DNA of 64,000 nt from Erpobdella octoculata (taxonomy: Eukaryota > Annelida > Clitellata > Hirudinida > Erpobdellidae): assembly GCA_963978895.1 (NCBI GenBank), contig OZ022247.1, positions 24,085,731-24,149,730 on the forward strand, given 5' to 3'. The notes below the pieces were generated by a model that did not search any database, was not told the DNA's origin, and worked only from the letters and a program-made list of their open reading frames with translations. Position numbers and translations under genes: made by a program. Numbering within the stretch: position 1 is the first letter of the stretch; every line of letters begins with the position of its first letter. Below are positions 11,991-25,310 of the stretch, piece by piece.

Positions 11991-14076
11991 ATCCCATGTG
12001 ATTCGAGTGATTGATTTTTTTTAATTTATTTGATTTTATTTCTAGCAAAAAAATACATATTCATATTTATTAACATTGTATAATAGTAAAAGTTTTAAAC
12101 AAAAGATATTATGCAAATAATAACCATGACCTTTGTGAGTCTAATCATTTATCTAGTAGAAAATATTTTTATATTTTTTTTTAAAAACAGTACACAATAA
12201 TTATGCTATCTACAGTTTGCCTTCGTTTAGATTAGAGATGCATGACCAAACGCGTTCATATCATGACATCATTTACGGTTTTTTTTTATTTCGTCACGCT
12301 ATTTCTTCGATTCGACACTCGAATTTTCGTTCGACTGGACTGGACGGAGCGTTTTTGGGTTTCTTTTATTAGTAGACTGGCAAATCATGGCAATAAATAT
12401 AAAGTAGAAATATGTGCACTTTTTAGTTAACTTCCCTTGTTGTGTCGTATTTTTTAAGTAGCTCGATGCGCGGAAAAAGAAAAAAATGAAAAAGAAGTTA
12501 TTAGTTATTTGCTTGGGCAAAGCGATCTGAGATTGTAAAAGGTAAGTCTACATAACATATAAAATTCTGTAAAAGTTGTTTTGAGTTTATAAAACTGGGA
12601 TATTTTTCAAAACTGTCAGTCCTTTATAACTAGATTATAAACTACTAAAATGTTAAGTAAATTACTAGCAGCATTTCATATTATCACTGTAGTAAGTGTA
12701 GTATGTAGTAATAGTAAGTCTCATGAAATCTCACTGCATACTTTATAAAAATGTGTTTATGTCAAATTAGAACTTGTTTTTACTGAAAGTCTTTATTAAG
12801 CAGTCATGAATTAATGCAATATTTAATGTTTCTCAGAGAGGGTCAAGACTTGTTCCAGTCAGTGGTGAAGACAATTTATCCATGGAAAAAATTGTAAGCT
12901 TTTAATATAAATTTATTCATTCGCCACATCGTGAAATAGTCAACACCACGTCAGCCCCGGGAACGGGTCGTGCATTATTGTGCATATGTTTTGTTATAAC
13001 CAGGGCTTCCAAGTGGGATGAAACAACCCTGTTGTGGCTGTAAATCTGAATCAGAACTACGTAAATATGCTTTTATTTAATTTTTTCAAATAGAAAAATT
13101 ACAAGATCACTTTCAAATACACGACTTTAAAACATTAAATTTTTAACACCACCAGTTGAATGCCACTTGAAAACAGACGGAGTGAATAGATTAAAAAACG
13201 AAAGTAAAATTTAAGAACACAATAAAAACAAATAACTTAAAAAATTCGAGCAGATGTGATTTTGTTTCAGATGTGTGTGACAATTTCGAGAGCAAAACGA
13301 CTAGAATGAACTTACCTTTTTTTCCATATCATTGTGATAACAAAATGTTTAAACATGCTCTAATTAGCATTAAGAACAATTTGAGTGAACACGAACAACG
13401 AATGAACAATATTTCAGTGATGTATCTGTTAATAAATGTATCTACAAAAGTTGAAGCAACAGATCACGATGACAAAAACACATGCCTACAACATCACAAT
13501 ACGCACGCACACGACTGCAGCAGCGGCACTCTGACAAAGTAAAAAAGCTTTTGCAAAATATACACATATTTTTCCATATAATTAACAGCTTAAAGTCCTA
13601 ATTTGAATAAATAGTTGTGTTGTACAAAATGAATAATACAAATGAGATATTCCGAATTCATTCGTTGGATGAGAAAAACGTTTTTTTTTGTTTATACATC
13701 TACTAAATGGGAGCACAAAAATAAAATGAAAATGTTGAAATACATTTGGAATACTCTAAATTCATTAATGGAACAAATCTCAATTTTTAAACATAAAACA
13801 GCAAAAAAGAGAAAGATTTAAAGAAAGATCACCACTACAGTCATGTCTGAACCTTAAACAAGTTACACGTCGTAAGAAATACAAGTATGATGAGAATCCT
13901 TAAGCACAATATTGAACACAAAAACACACTTTACGAAATGTAAAAGGTAAAAATACTTGAGACAACATCAAATAATCATCGCCATCGTAACTCAATTACA
14001 AAGTCGTCACTTTCAGATGCGGTGACCGAAATGTTGCTCCTTTCTGAAGGAGAACGGAGGGCGTCATAAAAATTTA

Positions 14077-14190
14077 TTAAAAAAAACACGTAAATAATAA
14101 TTAATAATCACAACAACAACAGTAATGATGTATAAAAAAACACGTAAATAATAATTAATAATCACAACAACAAACAACGACAGTAATGAT
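14077..14190. repeat. Two-copy direct duplication
   Basis: Two copies of an about 60-bp segment beginning AAAAAACACGTAAATAATAA and ending ACAGTAATGAT lie next to each other. The second carries a short CAAACAACG insertion. Confidence 0.9.
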
Positions 14191-15104
14191 AATAATCGAT
14201 AGGAAATATACAATCGAACTGCTGCAGGGACGAGGCGGAAAGATGCTCGGAAAGCTGACAGTTCGTGAACAGACGACATTTGACTGGCCGATTCCTTTGA
14301 GATGAGAAAAAAGAAGCTTATACGGTGCTAAATACCCATTTGAAAGGAAGAAAATTTAACAGCTCAGAAACACAAAGTAAAACTCTTAAATATGTGATCG
14401 GTATGATTTCTACAGGTTACGTACCTCGGTTCAAAAATTGAATGAGACGTTGGGTTAGTGAATTTAAGTTAATTAGAATGGACTAAAAAGCAGTAACGCT
14501 TTTAAATTTGGAACAGCTGATTCTTAGAAAAATCCATGAAGAATATGTATGACATTAGTATCAATATTTAGTCATTCACATTGGGACCAGCAAAGCCGAA
14601 GTAATTACCCATTTCGAACCAACAAAAGACAAAAAGCAGTTGAAACATCCAAAAATAAAACTGAAGAAAATCAATAATTGATTAGTTTAAAAAACAAATA
14701 AATTATTATAACCTAAAAATACTAATTTTAAATAAAAGCATATAAAATACAAAACAATCATCATATCCAACAACACAAAAAAAGAACTGCTTTATAAATA
14801 TTAATCACTATAATGATTAGTAAGTCATGAAATGAATATGCATGACTAATAAAAAAAAAGCGAATAAATATATAATCATTATTAGTTTTCAGATCAGTCT
14901 GTGTCATCAAGTTATTGATACCCTTTATTTCAAAAGCTCAACGACATGCCTCAAACTAAGGTCATGAAATATACAGAGAAAATTAGCATATCGAGACCTC
15001 AAAAAGAGTTAACGAGTCATCTGGTTTCTGTAATTTTCAGATTGTAGACAAACCTCTGACATAACATAACATGGGTCAAGAACACAGCAGTAAATTAATT
15101 AATA

Positions 15105-15110
15105 TTTATT
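15105..15110 (-). terminator. Polyadenylation signal of the nuclear receptor
   Basis: On the minus strand, AATAAA lies 27 nt after the TGA stop at 15138-15140. If it is used, the 3' UTR is unusually short. Confidence 0.5.
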
Positions 15111-15137
15111 AGATTACTATAAAAATTGGCTGACTGG

Positions 15138-18100
15138 TCAGTAGTGGAAGACCTCCTTGTGTAGGTCGGGCATCTTGATCCCCGTACAACCTAGCATCTT
15201 CATGCTTTGCATCTTCTTGGAGTGCAGCTCGTTGATGTGCGACAACTTCGGTAAGCTGCAGACAGTCTTCAAGAAGTACTCGTTGTAGGTCTCTGTCGGA
15301 AAATGTCACCAGTCGTCATTTAAATGGGTAAATAGTGGGAGGAGTCAGATATCATTAATTAGGACAATAAGTTGATGAGTACAAAATAAACTATTAATTG
15401 TGTTATTGATTTGTTAATTATTCAAAACGTTTGACTCTATATGAATATACCTGGTCTGTTTCGTTTCATGGAAGTATAGAGAGCCTGCAAGTACAAGCCC
15501 TGGAGTCTCTGGATGTCCTTCACATTTTCAAGGCCCTCCCTCTCTGATGGGTAATATATGAAGTCATGAATATTTATTAAGTTAATTAGTATTGATTGAA
15601 TGATGACAATGCACTAAAAAACTTGCATTCGTTGAATAAATTAAGAGTTTATCATCGCTGATCTTATTATAAACATCTCCAAAATAAAGAACAAAAACTT
15701 ACAATATACTTATAGCCAGGACAGACATTAAAATACAATCCAGGTTATGCAGGTAACTTTGTTACTCATCGATTTAATTAGGACTCACCTGGATTCATGA
15801 TCATCACTCCAGTCAGCATACCGATTTCTGCATCGTCCAATCCCAGATTGTTGAAATCATTTGCAAACTTCCACTGCTCTTCAAAGAAGTCTCCGAGTGG
15901 CATCAGGCTGATCTTATTTCTAATTGGGTGGAAATAAGGTGGATTTGTATGTTATGAATTTATCGATTTCAGTTTAAAAACTATTCAATTGACAAACAAA
16001 TTGTTTAAATCTTACACACTTACGGATGATAAAAAAATACTCAAATTTTCAAATAAGTATTTCAATATTCAGATAAGTATGTATTTCAACATTCAAATGA
16101 ATATTTAAAGAGACAAAGGAATAATTTAATGTTCCAATGAATGTCATTGGTCCATTGTACAGCTATATTTGACATGAACAGGATTATATGGATTAATAAT
16201 TTACCAAATTATAGACGCTCATTTTATTCTTAACGGATATTAAACCTAATAGCAGAACATTCGATTACCTAGGAATCAACAAAGTCATGTCGGGCAAGAA
16301 CATTCCGGCATCGGAGAAAAGAAGCGTGTATCTTGTTAAGATCACCTCAAATGATCCGTGCTTAATGAGGACAATCTGGTCTTCCTGATTCAATCCTGAG
16401 AATCCTTTATCGAGAGACGGTAAATAATTAATTATTTATTTTTTTATAGATATATTAGCTCGGTTAATCATCATTTCTAAAAAGCTCTCAACACAAAGAT
16501 TAATTTAAAAAAAATTTAAATAAAATTTAATAGTGCTATGCTCTATGATTTCCACATTTAAAACCAATTAAAAATGAAGAACAGAAGAGTCACACAACCT
16601 GGCAGTTTTTTACTGAATGAAACAATTCTCTTTATGACGGGCACCATGTTATTGACGAATTCCTCCCACCACTTTACGGGGTCGTCAGGCTCCGGTTCGA
16701 TCAAATTCTAGCAATAAAACCCACATTTATTATTTTGCATGGTCGGGAAATTTATTTGCTATACGGTTTGAATGTTGAATGCAGATTATTAATCTCGAAG
16801 ATTAAAATTTAAAATGCTAGCATGCAGAAGAAAAACAGTTTTAAAAGGTGATGAGACGATATAAACTTGAATAATAGCCGATTTTAATAGAGAAAACTGA
16901 CAAATAATAAGCAATATTTACCTCGGCTCTGCATCTCAAAAGCTCTTCGTATCTTCTAATGCCCTCTCTGACCTTACCAGAAGTGTAGAGACAGGTGTGC
17001 AGGTGTGCTTTGACGAGGTCGGACTCGACCAGGTTGATCAGCTCGCAGTTTCGAGTTGTGTTGCCGTTCTTGGCTGCTACGAAGACCTGCTTTTTCATTT
17101 CTTCACTCAAAGCTGCCCACTCTTCTTCGTCGATTTTGAATTTCTCTGTTTTTAGAACGCTCTGAAAGTCCGAGGCCGAGATGAGGCGGTTGTCCCGGCT
17201 GCCGTTGAGAAATTCTAAGTCGTACTTTCTGCAAAAAGCTTCGTTATTCTGTTGTGGAAATTAAATAAAAACATTTGAAGATGTAATTCTTTCGGAGGAA
17301 ATATGTATAAAATCGATTAGGTAAATCGTTCTTCCCACCTGATCTTTATCATCAACATTTACAGCTGAATCGTTCTCATCTTCGTGCAGCAGGGAAACTT
17401 TCGTTTCGTTGTTTTTATTCAAGGAGAGAAATAACAGAGTCTGCAAAAAGTGTAATGAAAAAAGTACACGAATGAATGTGGAAGTAAAATGCCACAACCT
17501 CTACGATATTAACTACACCGTATTAAATGTTTATTTGATATATATTTTTTTCTATTAGAAAATAAAACTAACTTTTTTACTGTCCAGCTTGCCGAAACCG
17601 GAGGAAGATATATCATCGGAAGGAGTACTAAAATCGGCTCCGTGGCTGTCGAGATTTCTATCGAGATCGAAGGACAGAGGAGAGTCGTTGGTAGACTCGA
17701 GACTTGTGAAAACCTCCGAGACTTTGCCATTGACCTGTTCATCGTCGACCACGACCAATGATGCAGATGGGTCGGTGTTTCCATTCTCGTCATCTTCTAA
17801 TTGACTCATGTCAACAGTCTGACCTAGGTCGAGAGCCTCTGCTGACAAGTTATGATTGAATGCCGACCTCTTGAGGATGACTCTGCCTGCTTTGTTGATA
17901 AACCCGATGGCATTCTTCAGGCCGCATTTGTGCCTGCCGCCACATTCGTATTTGCTTTCTGCTAGCTCGAGATCGTCACCGCCGTGTTGACAGTTGTTGA
18001 TTTCGCCGAATCCGGAAGCAGGTGATATACCCATGCCTCTGAATGGCGCGTTGAACGTGCCGCGAAATCTCCAATCTAAGCCGAGGTGGTGTCCTATTGC

Positions 18101-21100
18101 AAACCTCGCTGGAGAAGAAAGAGGAAGAGACTGGTGGCAATGAGGATCAACGTTGCCGAAAATGGCGGAGCTCTGAAATTTCGACGCGGTAGAAAAGTCA
18201 GCGTGTTTTAAAGATTCTGAAGAAGTGGAGAGTGAAACCGAAACCGGAGAGTTGATGAAAAAACCAGACACTTCGCTAGGGGAATTTTTAGAGTCTTCGT
18301 TGCTTGACGAACTTTTCAGAAAATCTACGCTGAACGAAGAGGACATCTTGTGAGGTGAATTACTGCTAGAGAAACCAGCCGAAGCAACGTGCGGTTCGGT
18401 CTCTTTCTTTTTTTCAAAAGCCAAAGGTTTCTGTTGCAAACGAGATTTGGGTAGAATATTGGATAGATTAGGTTTGAACCTTTTGGCATTGACACCGTTT
18501 CCTGCCACTATAACAGGACTGAAAATATGCGGAGAAAGAGCAAATTTTTCAGCTCTACTCATCGCGGATAGAGCCGGCGGAATGAAGCCGAAATCTCCTG
18601 GAAAAACAGCACCGTTGCTAGCCCCAGCACTGCTGCTGTTGAGGTAACACTGCAAAGCCGATGGCGGTATAGGGATAGAAAACCCCGGGCCTGCGGCAGC
18701 AGCTCCGGCGAATGAAGAACTTTTTAATATCTCTGACACAGTTAGTGGAGATGCATTCTGAACGAGAGTTATGTGACTTCCAGAACTTTCCATTCTTTCT
18801 ATTAGTGCCGATTTTCCTGCGCTTTCTGCGTCCTGAAATAGAGGGAACGCGTTGGCCGGAGACTGGGTGGGATTCGATGCTGGAAAGAACGACGGACTGC
18901 CACTTTCGAAGTGATAGAAAGAAGAAAGCGGATGGTGATGATGGTGGTGGTGCGGAGTGGGAGGTAGAGGAGGCGTAGGAGAAAGAAGGCTGGCCTGATG
19001 GGAGGTGATGACGCCCATAGGAGTTCCGAAGTTCCTCATGAAGATCTGGTGGAGAGTTATTAAAATATCTTATGGCGTCTTGTTCACTTTGTTATTATAA
19101 ATAATCTAAGAATTTGATTTAATCTTTTAAAGTATAAGGTTCAAATTGAAAACAAATTTGAACACAAGGTCCAAATTTTAACTGCCTATCTATTATAGGC
19201 ACTAATGAGGGAAGTGAGGAAGTTTAGAAAACTAGCCTTACATTATATTGGGTCATACTGCTGCGTACCAGACTGGTTGGTGCTAGCGTGGGTGACTTTG
19301 CCATGGTGTTACATCAAGATATCCGTGGCTGTGCTTATGGTGCAAATCCACATAGGCAGCACTGGCTTAATCTATAAGCAGCAATAAAACCCTAAAACTG
19401 AACGGCTGCAAGACTTATACGAGATTGCTGACGTAGCCGCCTAGTCGGTAAATTTTGGTCGACTTACCTGAAGGTCCGGCATGTTGAATGCAATCTGAGG
19501 AAAAGGAAGCGGGAATGGAAAAAGATTGCCGAGCGGTGGAAGGGCGGCTTTCTTGTCGTAGCGTGTTGTTGCCTCTGAGTTCTGATTCATCTCTTTTAAT
19601 CGTTTTGGTCGTCTGCCCAGTCTTGAGGCTAGGGCGTTGAAAAAAAAGTAAATTTAAGCAATTGAGATATACTTTTTGTATTATCTGTTTGTTTTCCAAA
19701 TGATTCAACAAACGCACACGAGGGAAACCCATAGGCATTTCTGTCTAATCTACTAAAAACCAATAAAGAATACTTCTTAGTGTTGATGACGGTAATGATT
19801 ACAACAATATGTATCGTCTCTAATTCTAATTTTAAAAGCAACTCGTGAAACCATCGTCTTCTTCATCCGATTACCGCGCACTGAATCACCCGGCATCTTA
19901 CCCGACCATTAAACGATCTCGCAAGTGGGTAACGAGAGACTTTGCTGTCACTTCTCTCCTGCTCGCTTGCTTGTAACGGTTTAGAATGGATTACATTATT
20001 TACATTCATTATCTGAGGAGATTTAAACAAAGGAAGCTTTTATTGAAGTAACTAGCGGGTAAATAAGTTTTAAAAATAATATTAATGTACGACGTAATAT
20101 TATTAATGTACAACGTAATATTATTAATGTACAACTTATATTTTCAATTGTTTAACTTTTCCATTTTGACGTTCGGAGTCTCGGGTCTCTGTAACCTACC
20201 CTCACTCCTGCCTACCCTACCCCATAAGATCTTTACTGTCAATACATAAGCAGTTGGGAAAAAAGAAATAATAGCAACAAGAACTAAGCATGAATAATAA
20301 ATAAGACAAGCGGCCATCTTGTTCTGATAAAATTGAATTTTAGAGAAGAAACAAAAAATAATGGCGACCGTTCCGATCAGCATTTAAGCCGCGTATGAAG
20401 CCCACTGCATGAAAAACGTTGTATTGTTACAAATCTTCGAGGTAATAGAATACACCCGTCTCTCTTTCTTCCTCTCTTTCTCTTTTCCTCTTCAAGTATC
20501 CACCTACCTTGCACACAAACGCATGCACACACACACACATGGAGAGATGACTCGGAAAAACAATCTCCAATTACACTTCCATCGTCGTATATCGACTTTC
20601 TCACTTTTAGCGCATCCTCTCGTCGAAATAAAAGCGAAGAGAAAAAAACATGTTAAAATCAAAATCTGCGTTAATAAAATAAAAAATTCATAATAATAAT
20701 ACAATTAAACATAGAATCGCTACACTGCATTTTTTCCTCTTTTTTCCTTTCTCCTCCCACCCTCACCTCTTCTCCCGTCTTCTCTTCTTTCTTTCAGATT
20801 TAGTAATCAACCTTTTTTTTCTTATGGAACGAGAAATCCATTCTGAAAAAAAGCGACTGCACGATCGAAACAATTGACGATTATATCGTGCTGTATTTAA
20901 AACTCAAACGTTGTACGTGTGCACCGTTTGTGCGTGTGTGTGTGTGCGTGTACCTACGGGTGATACGAGTGCATTGAATGTATTCTACCCCCCACTCCAC
21001 CCGAGACAACGAAGAAACTAGGATCGTAAGCTAGTTCCAATAATTTAAATGATATGACATCATTAGAGATCGATCGTAACTTTTTACCTCAACCGCTGTC

Positions 21101-21138
21101 TCCGACCGTGTAACTGTGTATGACGGTCGTATTATTAC

Positions 21139-21201
<63 letters not shown>

Positions 21202-24200
21202 TTATTACTTATTATTTCCCGTCGACAAATTTTGAGACACAAACAGCACTTTTTTTTATCACACCCAGCCCTGATAAAACCATATTCGTCACCACAAACT
21301 GAACGAAGCAGTTTTTATGTGTATTACACACACACACACACACACACATACAAACAGGCATACACATAAACACACACGCACACTGTCATTTTTGACGGCT
21401 TATCATCAGTATATAGTATATATAATATTATATTTATAAAATAATACATGACGCATGTACACTATAGGTCTAAGTCTCACCTAGCAACCTACCAACCTGT
21501 CTCTCTTTTCTTGTATTATTGTTCAACTGTGTTTCATTCAATCTTTCCTATCCATTCTTTTCAATTTTCTTTTCTTATTTTCAACTTTCACTGGAAAACA
21601 AAGACAAGACAAAACGTTGGACTAAATTTAACTGTTTCCGTAGACTTCTCCATCATTCTCTGATTTCAAAAAGTTTCCAGTCCATTGTTCCAATTTTACC
21701 ACTCAGTATATTAAAAATGTCGTGAACAGAGGCGCATATCATCGCAGCAGCACAGTCTTAACCGACCGAAAAGCAGATAATAGTTTTAAATGAAAAAAAA
21801 TCTCGTTGAACAATGAAGGAGACTGCGGCAAGTAAATCGAAAAAAATGGAACTACGACGAAGAAAAATGCCAACAACATCCTCATTCTCTCTCCTATACT
21901 CTCTCTCTCTATCTATTTTCTTTCACTCACTCTTATTATATCTTTCATTTTTTTTTCTTTACGTTCTGTTGTCATTTTTCTTACTCATGATTAACGTGTT
22001 GATCAGCAAGGGAGATCTTTCACTCTCAATTAGAACCATGAAAGACGCTTGGAACTTCCCCGGGTATATCAACAGCACGAGACTTGAATATTTGGCAGAA
22101 TAAAAAAATATATGCTGATGTAAAGGGAGAGAGACGAAAATAAGGAAGCTTTTTTTTAGAATTAAGTAATATATTTATATTGAATACTGCAGTTAATAAA
22201 TAAACGTAATGACATAAGAATATGCAAAGGTTGACTTTATTTCAACGGGTAACTAGGTTCTAGCAATTGAGGCAAAAGCAGCTGTCTACAGAGGTTATTA
22301 TAGTTAAAAATTTAAATGTTAAAGTTTCTGTCTATTATACTAATACAAATTTACTACAATACAACAGGGGTTTCCAAACTTTTCTGCCGGTGGGTGCATT
22401 AACTGTCGACAGCAGTTTGGGGGGCCGACTACACACTAGAGGTCCAAATAAGAAAGAATCAAAACATAGATGTTGTTATTAATTATATATTTAATATTGT
22501 TATATTTATACAACCAATTTGCATACTTTAACTTCTGCTTAATAAATCAGACTAAATTTATGACTAAAAAATCAACAACAAATAACCACCTTCTCTCGAC
22601 ATGCCGACCTGGAAGCACTTTTTGAGCCTGCAAAACTGACAGCTGTTCCTGCTGAACGGGGTGATTTCGCACCTTTCGTCCACTGCGCACTTGTGGTTCA
22701 TGCCCTGGGTTAGGCACCTTCTAAAAAAGCCCTTTGAAAATGTAATAATAGGAAATGATAATTGACTGAATAAATGATTTATTAAATTACTGTATACTAG
22801 GTATATAAAATATATCTATAAATAAACAATAAATACAAGTATTTACTAATATTTAGTTACAATATGCACAATTTACAAGAAAACTCTGTTGATTTGCTTT
22901 GTTTGATTTTTGAATAAAAAAAATGCTAAATAGTAAAAAATAAAATAAAAACTACGAAAAAAAGTCTTTCGGACTCATTCGAACTCGTCCGCACTACCGC
23001 GTTATTATCCGTGAGAAAGAAGTTGTTACGAGGAGGGAAGGTTGATTTGCATATGACCTCAATGCGGGACCATTCCCATGGGATTCCATAACAATATACA
23101 TATACATGTATATTTATATACATATACATATATTTATGTATGTATGTTTTTATGTAAGTATATGCATTATACATGCTTAAATGTTCTAAACGATCGATTA
23201 GATTATCGGTCTAAGATTTGAAAGGTTTTTATATTTCTATTCTCAACATATACACTTACAGCGAAAACTAGTAAGAGGCCATTGAAAGAATTAATTTTTT
23301 CAACTGATAATTGGTTTAGAAGTATCTTATAATATATAATAGCAAGTTGCCCGGGGTTTTTTAAGGTTTTTAAAGGGTTTCGTCGTTTATTGAAGATAAA
23401 AGGTAAAATAATAAACAGATTTTTCTTAAATAAAAAAAGTCTATCTCCATGAGAAATTTTGTTCAAATTGCTCCAGCGGTTCGGATTATGGCATTCATTG
23501 CTATTCATTAAGTACGGATAGATACCCACCCACATATATATTTAATGGGATGCTCCTATATATGTTCAAGAAAAATCAGAAAAATAACCATATTTCATTT
23601 CAACCTGACGTTCTTTATAGTGTGGCGTGTGTCCTGAGACTACTAGGTCACACGGGTACGTACAGGTACTTAGGTACACATACCATAATACATACAAGGT
23701 AGGTACAGAGAGGTGCACATCAAGTACAGATAGTTTCTGTTAATGTATAGGTCCGTGCTAAAAATCGTGACTTTCGAAGAGTGCAATTAATGCTGTGGCG
23801 TATCAAAAGTGTCTGAGCAAGTATATGTATATGTGTACACCTTTTCAGATGAATTTTCGGTCACATCGATTTGTAATTATTCATAAAAAAGGGGAATAAA
23901 AACAATTTTTGTTATTATTGATGAGCTATTAACGTTAGTTTATTACTTCGGTGGCCTCACAAGGGTTGATGTCCCTTCAGGACTTAATCCCTTGAACCTT
24001 CTCCAGGTAACGGGATCATATATATATATATATTTTACATGTTGGTGTCGCCCCCATGTGATAGTGTCGCCCAGCGCGGTTCCCGCCCTCTAGTGGTGCC
24101 ACCGTAATGTTAAAAAGTGTTTTTGCGAGCTGAAAACGATTATTATTATTTACTCAAAATTAATGTGTCGATGAATGAGACAAAAATACGGTTAACTACT

Positions 24201-25274
24201 GCTGAACTAGAGGGTACTAGCCGAAGTGGGCAGGACGCACTCCCTGTGCCGCATCGCAAAAGTGCCCCATACCTTAACGAACCAAAAAAAAAACTATAAA
24301 TGGCAGAAGTCGGAGATAAAAAAAAGGGAAGAAAAAAGAACCAACTTCCTTCTCGTGCGTACCAAAGAAAGCTTAAGCAAAATGCACCAAAAATGAGCTT
24401 CAATTACTTCTTCCTAGTTATTAACGCCACCGGTTCAACCGTCGCAGACTATCGCCAGCACGTGCTGACCTGCCCCCGCTTGCACTTTGCACTGCACACA
24501 TGCATAATAACCTAGGAGGATGTGCTGGATTGCTTGGAATCCGACCGACTGAGAGACGTCCGTCCTGGCTTTCCTTGTAGTCTGCTGATTTTTCTTTCCA
24601 GTACGAAAAAACGTTTCATATTTGCATTAAGCTTCCCAAAAGTATGTTTGCAATCATTTTTCAATTAGGGCTTTGTGCTCCTGCTTCTCCCTTTTCCACT
24701 TTTGACCTGCTGCTTATCTTTAAAACTGGATCCCACTTACTGAAAATGACTGGCATTTGACTGCCACTTTTATAGCATGAGGACATGATGCGTCTCTTTC
24801 TTTTTTTTTGAAAAAGCATATCTCAAGTGATATTAGCAGAGATGTTGCGAGTACTTATGATGCGAGTACCATGATATCGAGTACGAGTACTTGAAAAAAG
24901 TACTCGAGTACGAGCATCAAGTACTACATCTATGCTGCTCAGTACTGAGTTGAAACTGAGTACGAGTACCAAGGCTACGAGTACGAGTACTTAAAAAACG
25001 TACTCGAGTACGAGTACCAAGAACTACATCTCTGTAGATTAGAACACAATAAGATGATAACAATTTTACGTAAGATAATTAAGAGCTCATAGTGGCTCAT
25101 GCAGAAACAGGTAACTAACTAACTAACTAACTGACTGACCTTGCAACCTTCACAGGAATCGACGCCGTAGTGAAAACCCGAAGCCTCGTCTCCGCAAACC
25201 TTGCACAAGACTCCTCGCGATTTCGTAGACGACCCCCCTCCAGAAGAGAAACATTTCGCTGTAGCTGAAGACAT
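15138..25274 (-). CDS. NR1-type nuclear receptor with a very long hinge
   Basis: The coding exons are 25274-25140, 22731-22590, 19628-19468, 19045-17573, 17440-17339, 17248-16922, 16707-16599, 16404-16269, 15919-15789, 15543-15451 and 15292-15138 (2964 nt, 987 aa). The DNA-binding domain is at residues 24-90: [21 protein letters not shown]-box EGCKG, second finger C-x5-C-x9-C-x2-C, then [19 protein letters not shown]. The ligand-binding domain is at about 670-987 and contains the signature [20 protein letters not shown]. It ends in a helix-12 motif DLHKEVF that fits the coactivator-binding AF-2 consensus. Between them, one 1473-nt exon encodes a 491-residue Ser/Pro-rich, His-rich hinge. The C-terminal half resembles the E75/Rev-erb/E78 group, but the finger sequence differs and the AF-2 is intact, so I do not assign an ortholog. 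An ATG at 25274 is assumed. The frame stays open to an acceptor at 25310, so a longer N terminus is possible. Confidence 0.9.
20080..20140. repeat. About 24-bp tandem repeat in a nuclear-receptor intron
   Basis: Three copies of TTAATGTAC(A/G)ACGTAATATTA, in the intron between the second-finger exon and the hinge exons. Confidence 0.85.
21130..21200. repeat. (ATT)n microsatellite
   Basis: A pure run of about 22 ATT triplets. The poly-Leu reading frame through it is an artefact. Confidence 0.95.
22366..22450 (+). mobile_element. Possible hAT-type transposon end
   Basis: The stretch begins CAGGGGTTTCCAAACTTTTC, which resembles the terminal inverted repeats of many hAT elements (CAG-G-GTT-CCAAACTTT). 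A G-rich stretch with GGGGGGCCG follows. I did not find the opposite terminus or a target-site duplication, so this may be a truncated copy. Confidence 0.35.
23430..23545 (-). mobile_element. Possible transposable-element fragment
   Basis: The segment around 23440-23500 (CATGAGAAATTTTGTTCAAA, then TTGCTCCAGCGGTTCGGA) resembles a phrase shared by the 3' regions of many invertebrate repeats (AAATTGGTCCAGCCGTTTCGG-like). No termini are visible, so the assignment is weak. Confidence 0.3.
24837..25034. mobile_element. hAT-like MITE with GAGTAC arrays
   Basis: The element is 198 bp with short inverted termini (CAGAGATGT... and ...ACATCTCTG). The 8 bp on either side (GATATTAG and TAGATTAG) match at 6 of 8 positions, consistent with an aged 8-bp hAT target duplication. 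The interior consists of repeated GAGTACGAGTACT palindromes in two related halves. There is no coding capacity. It lies in the nuclear-receptor intron between the two zinc-finger exons. Confidence 0.6.
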
Positions 25275-25310
25275 GGCCCTGTTGCCGTAGGTAACGCTTG
25301 CTATCGCTAG
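25140..25310 (-). other. First zinc-finger exon of the nuclear receptor, alternative 5' boundary
   Basis: The ATG of the model is at 25274, but the frame is open 12 further codons back to 25310, where ATTTACAACAG forms a plausible splice acceptor. If spliced there, the real start lies in an upstream exon, or the 12 codons are 5' UTR. Confidence 0.45.

Larger units (their letters stand above)
11901..15137. other. PRC1 upstream region and intergenic space
   Basis: No coding exon is supported. The stretch at 11969-11990 upstream of PRC1 holds TTTAAA and GGCGG motifs that could form a cell-cycle promoter. On the + strand a good donor at 12541 and an acceptor ending at 12836 suggest a divergent spliced non-coding transcript (see findings). 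An AT-rich two-copy duplication of about 60 bp lies at 14077-14190. The left flank of the nuclear-receptor stop is also here. Confidence 0.5.

Noticed and set aside
12480..12530. Similarity of MKKKLLVICLGKAI to the N terminus of low-molecular-weight phosphatases
   Set aside because: The frame stops after 14 codons, lacks the CX5R motif, and does not continue in any spliced frame.
21813..22103. 96-codon frame with a hydrophobic Leu/Ser segment
   Set aside because: It lies in a nuclear-receptor intron. The hydrophobicity comes from a pyrimidine-rich (CTCT/TTTC) stretch and there is no family match.
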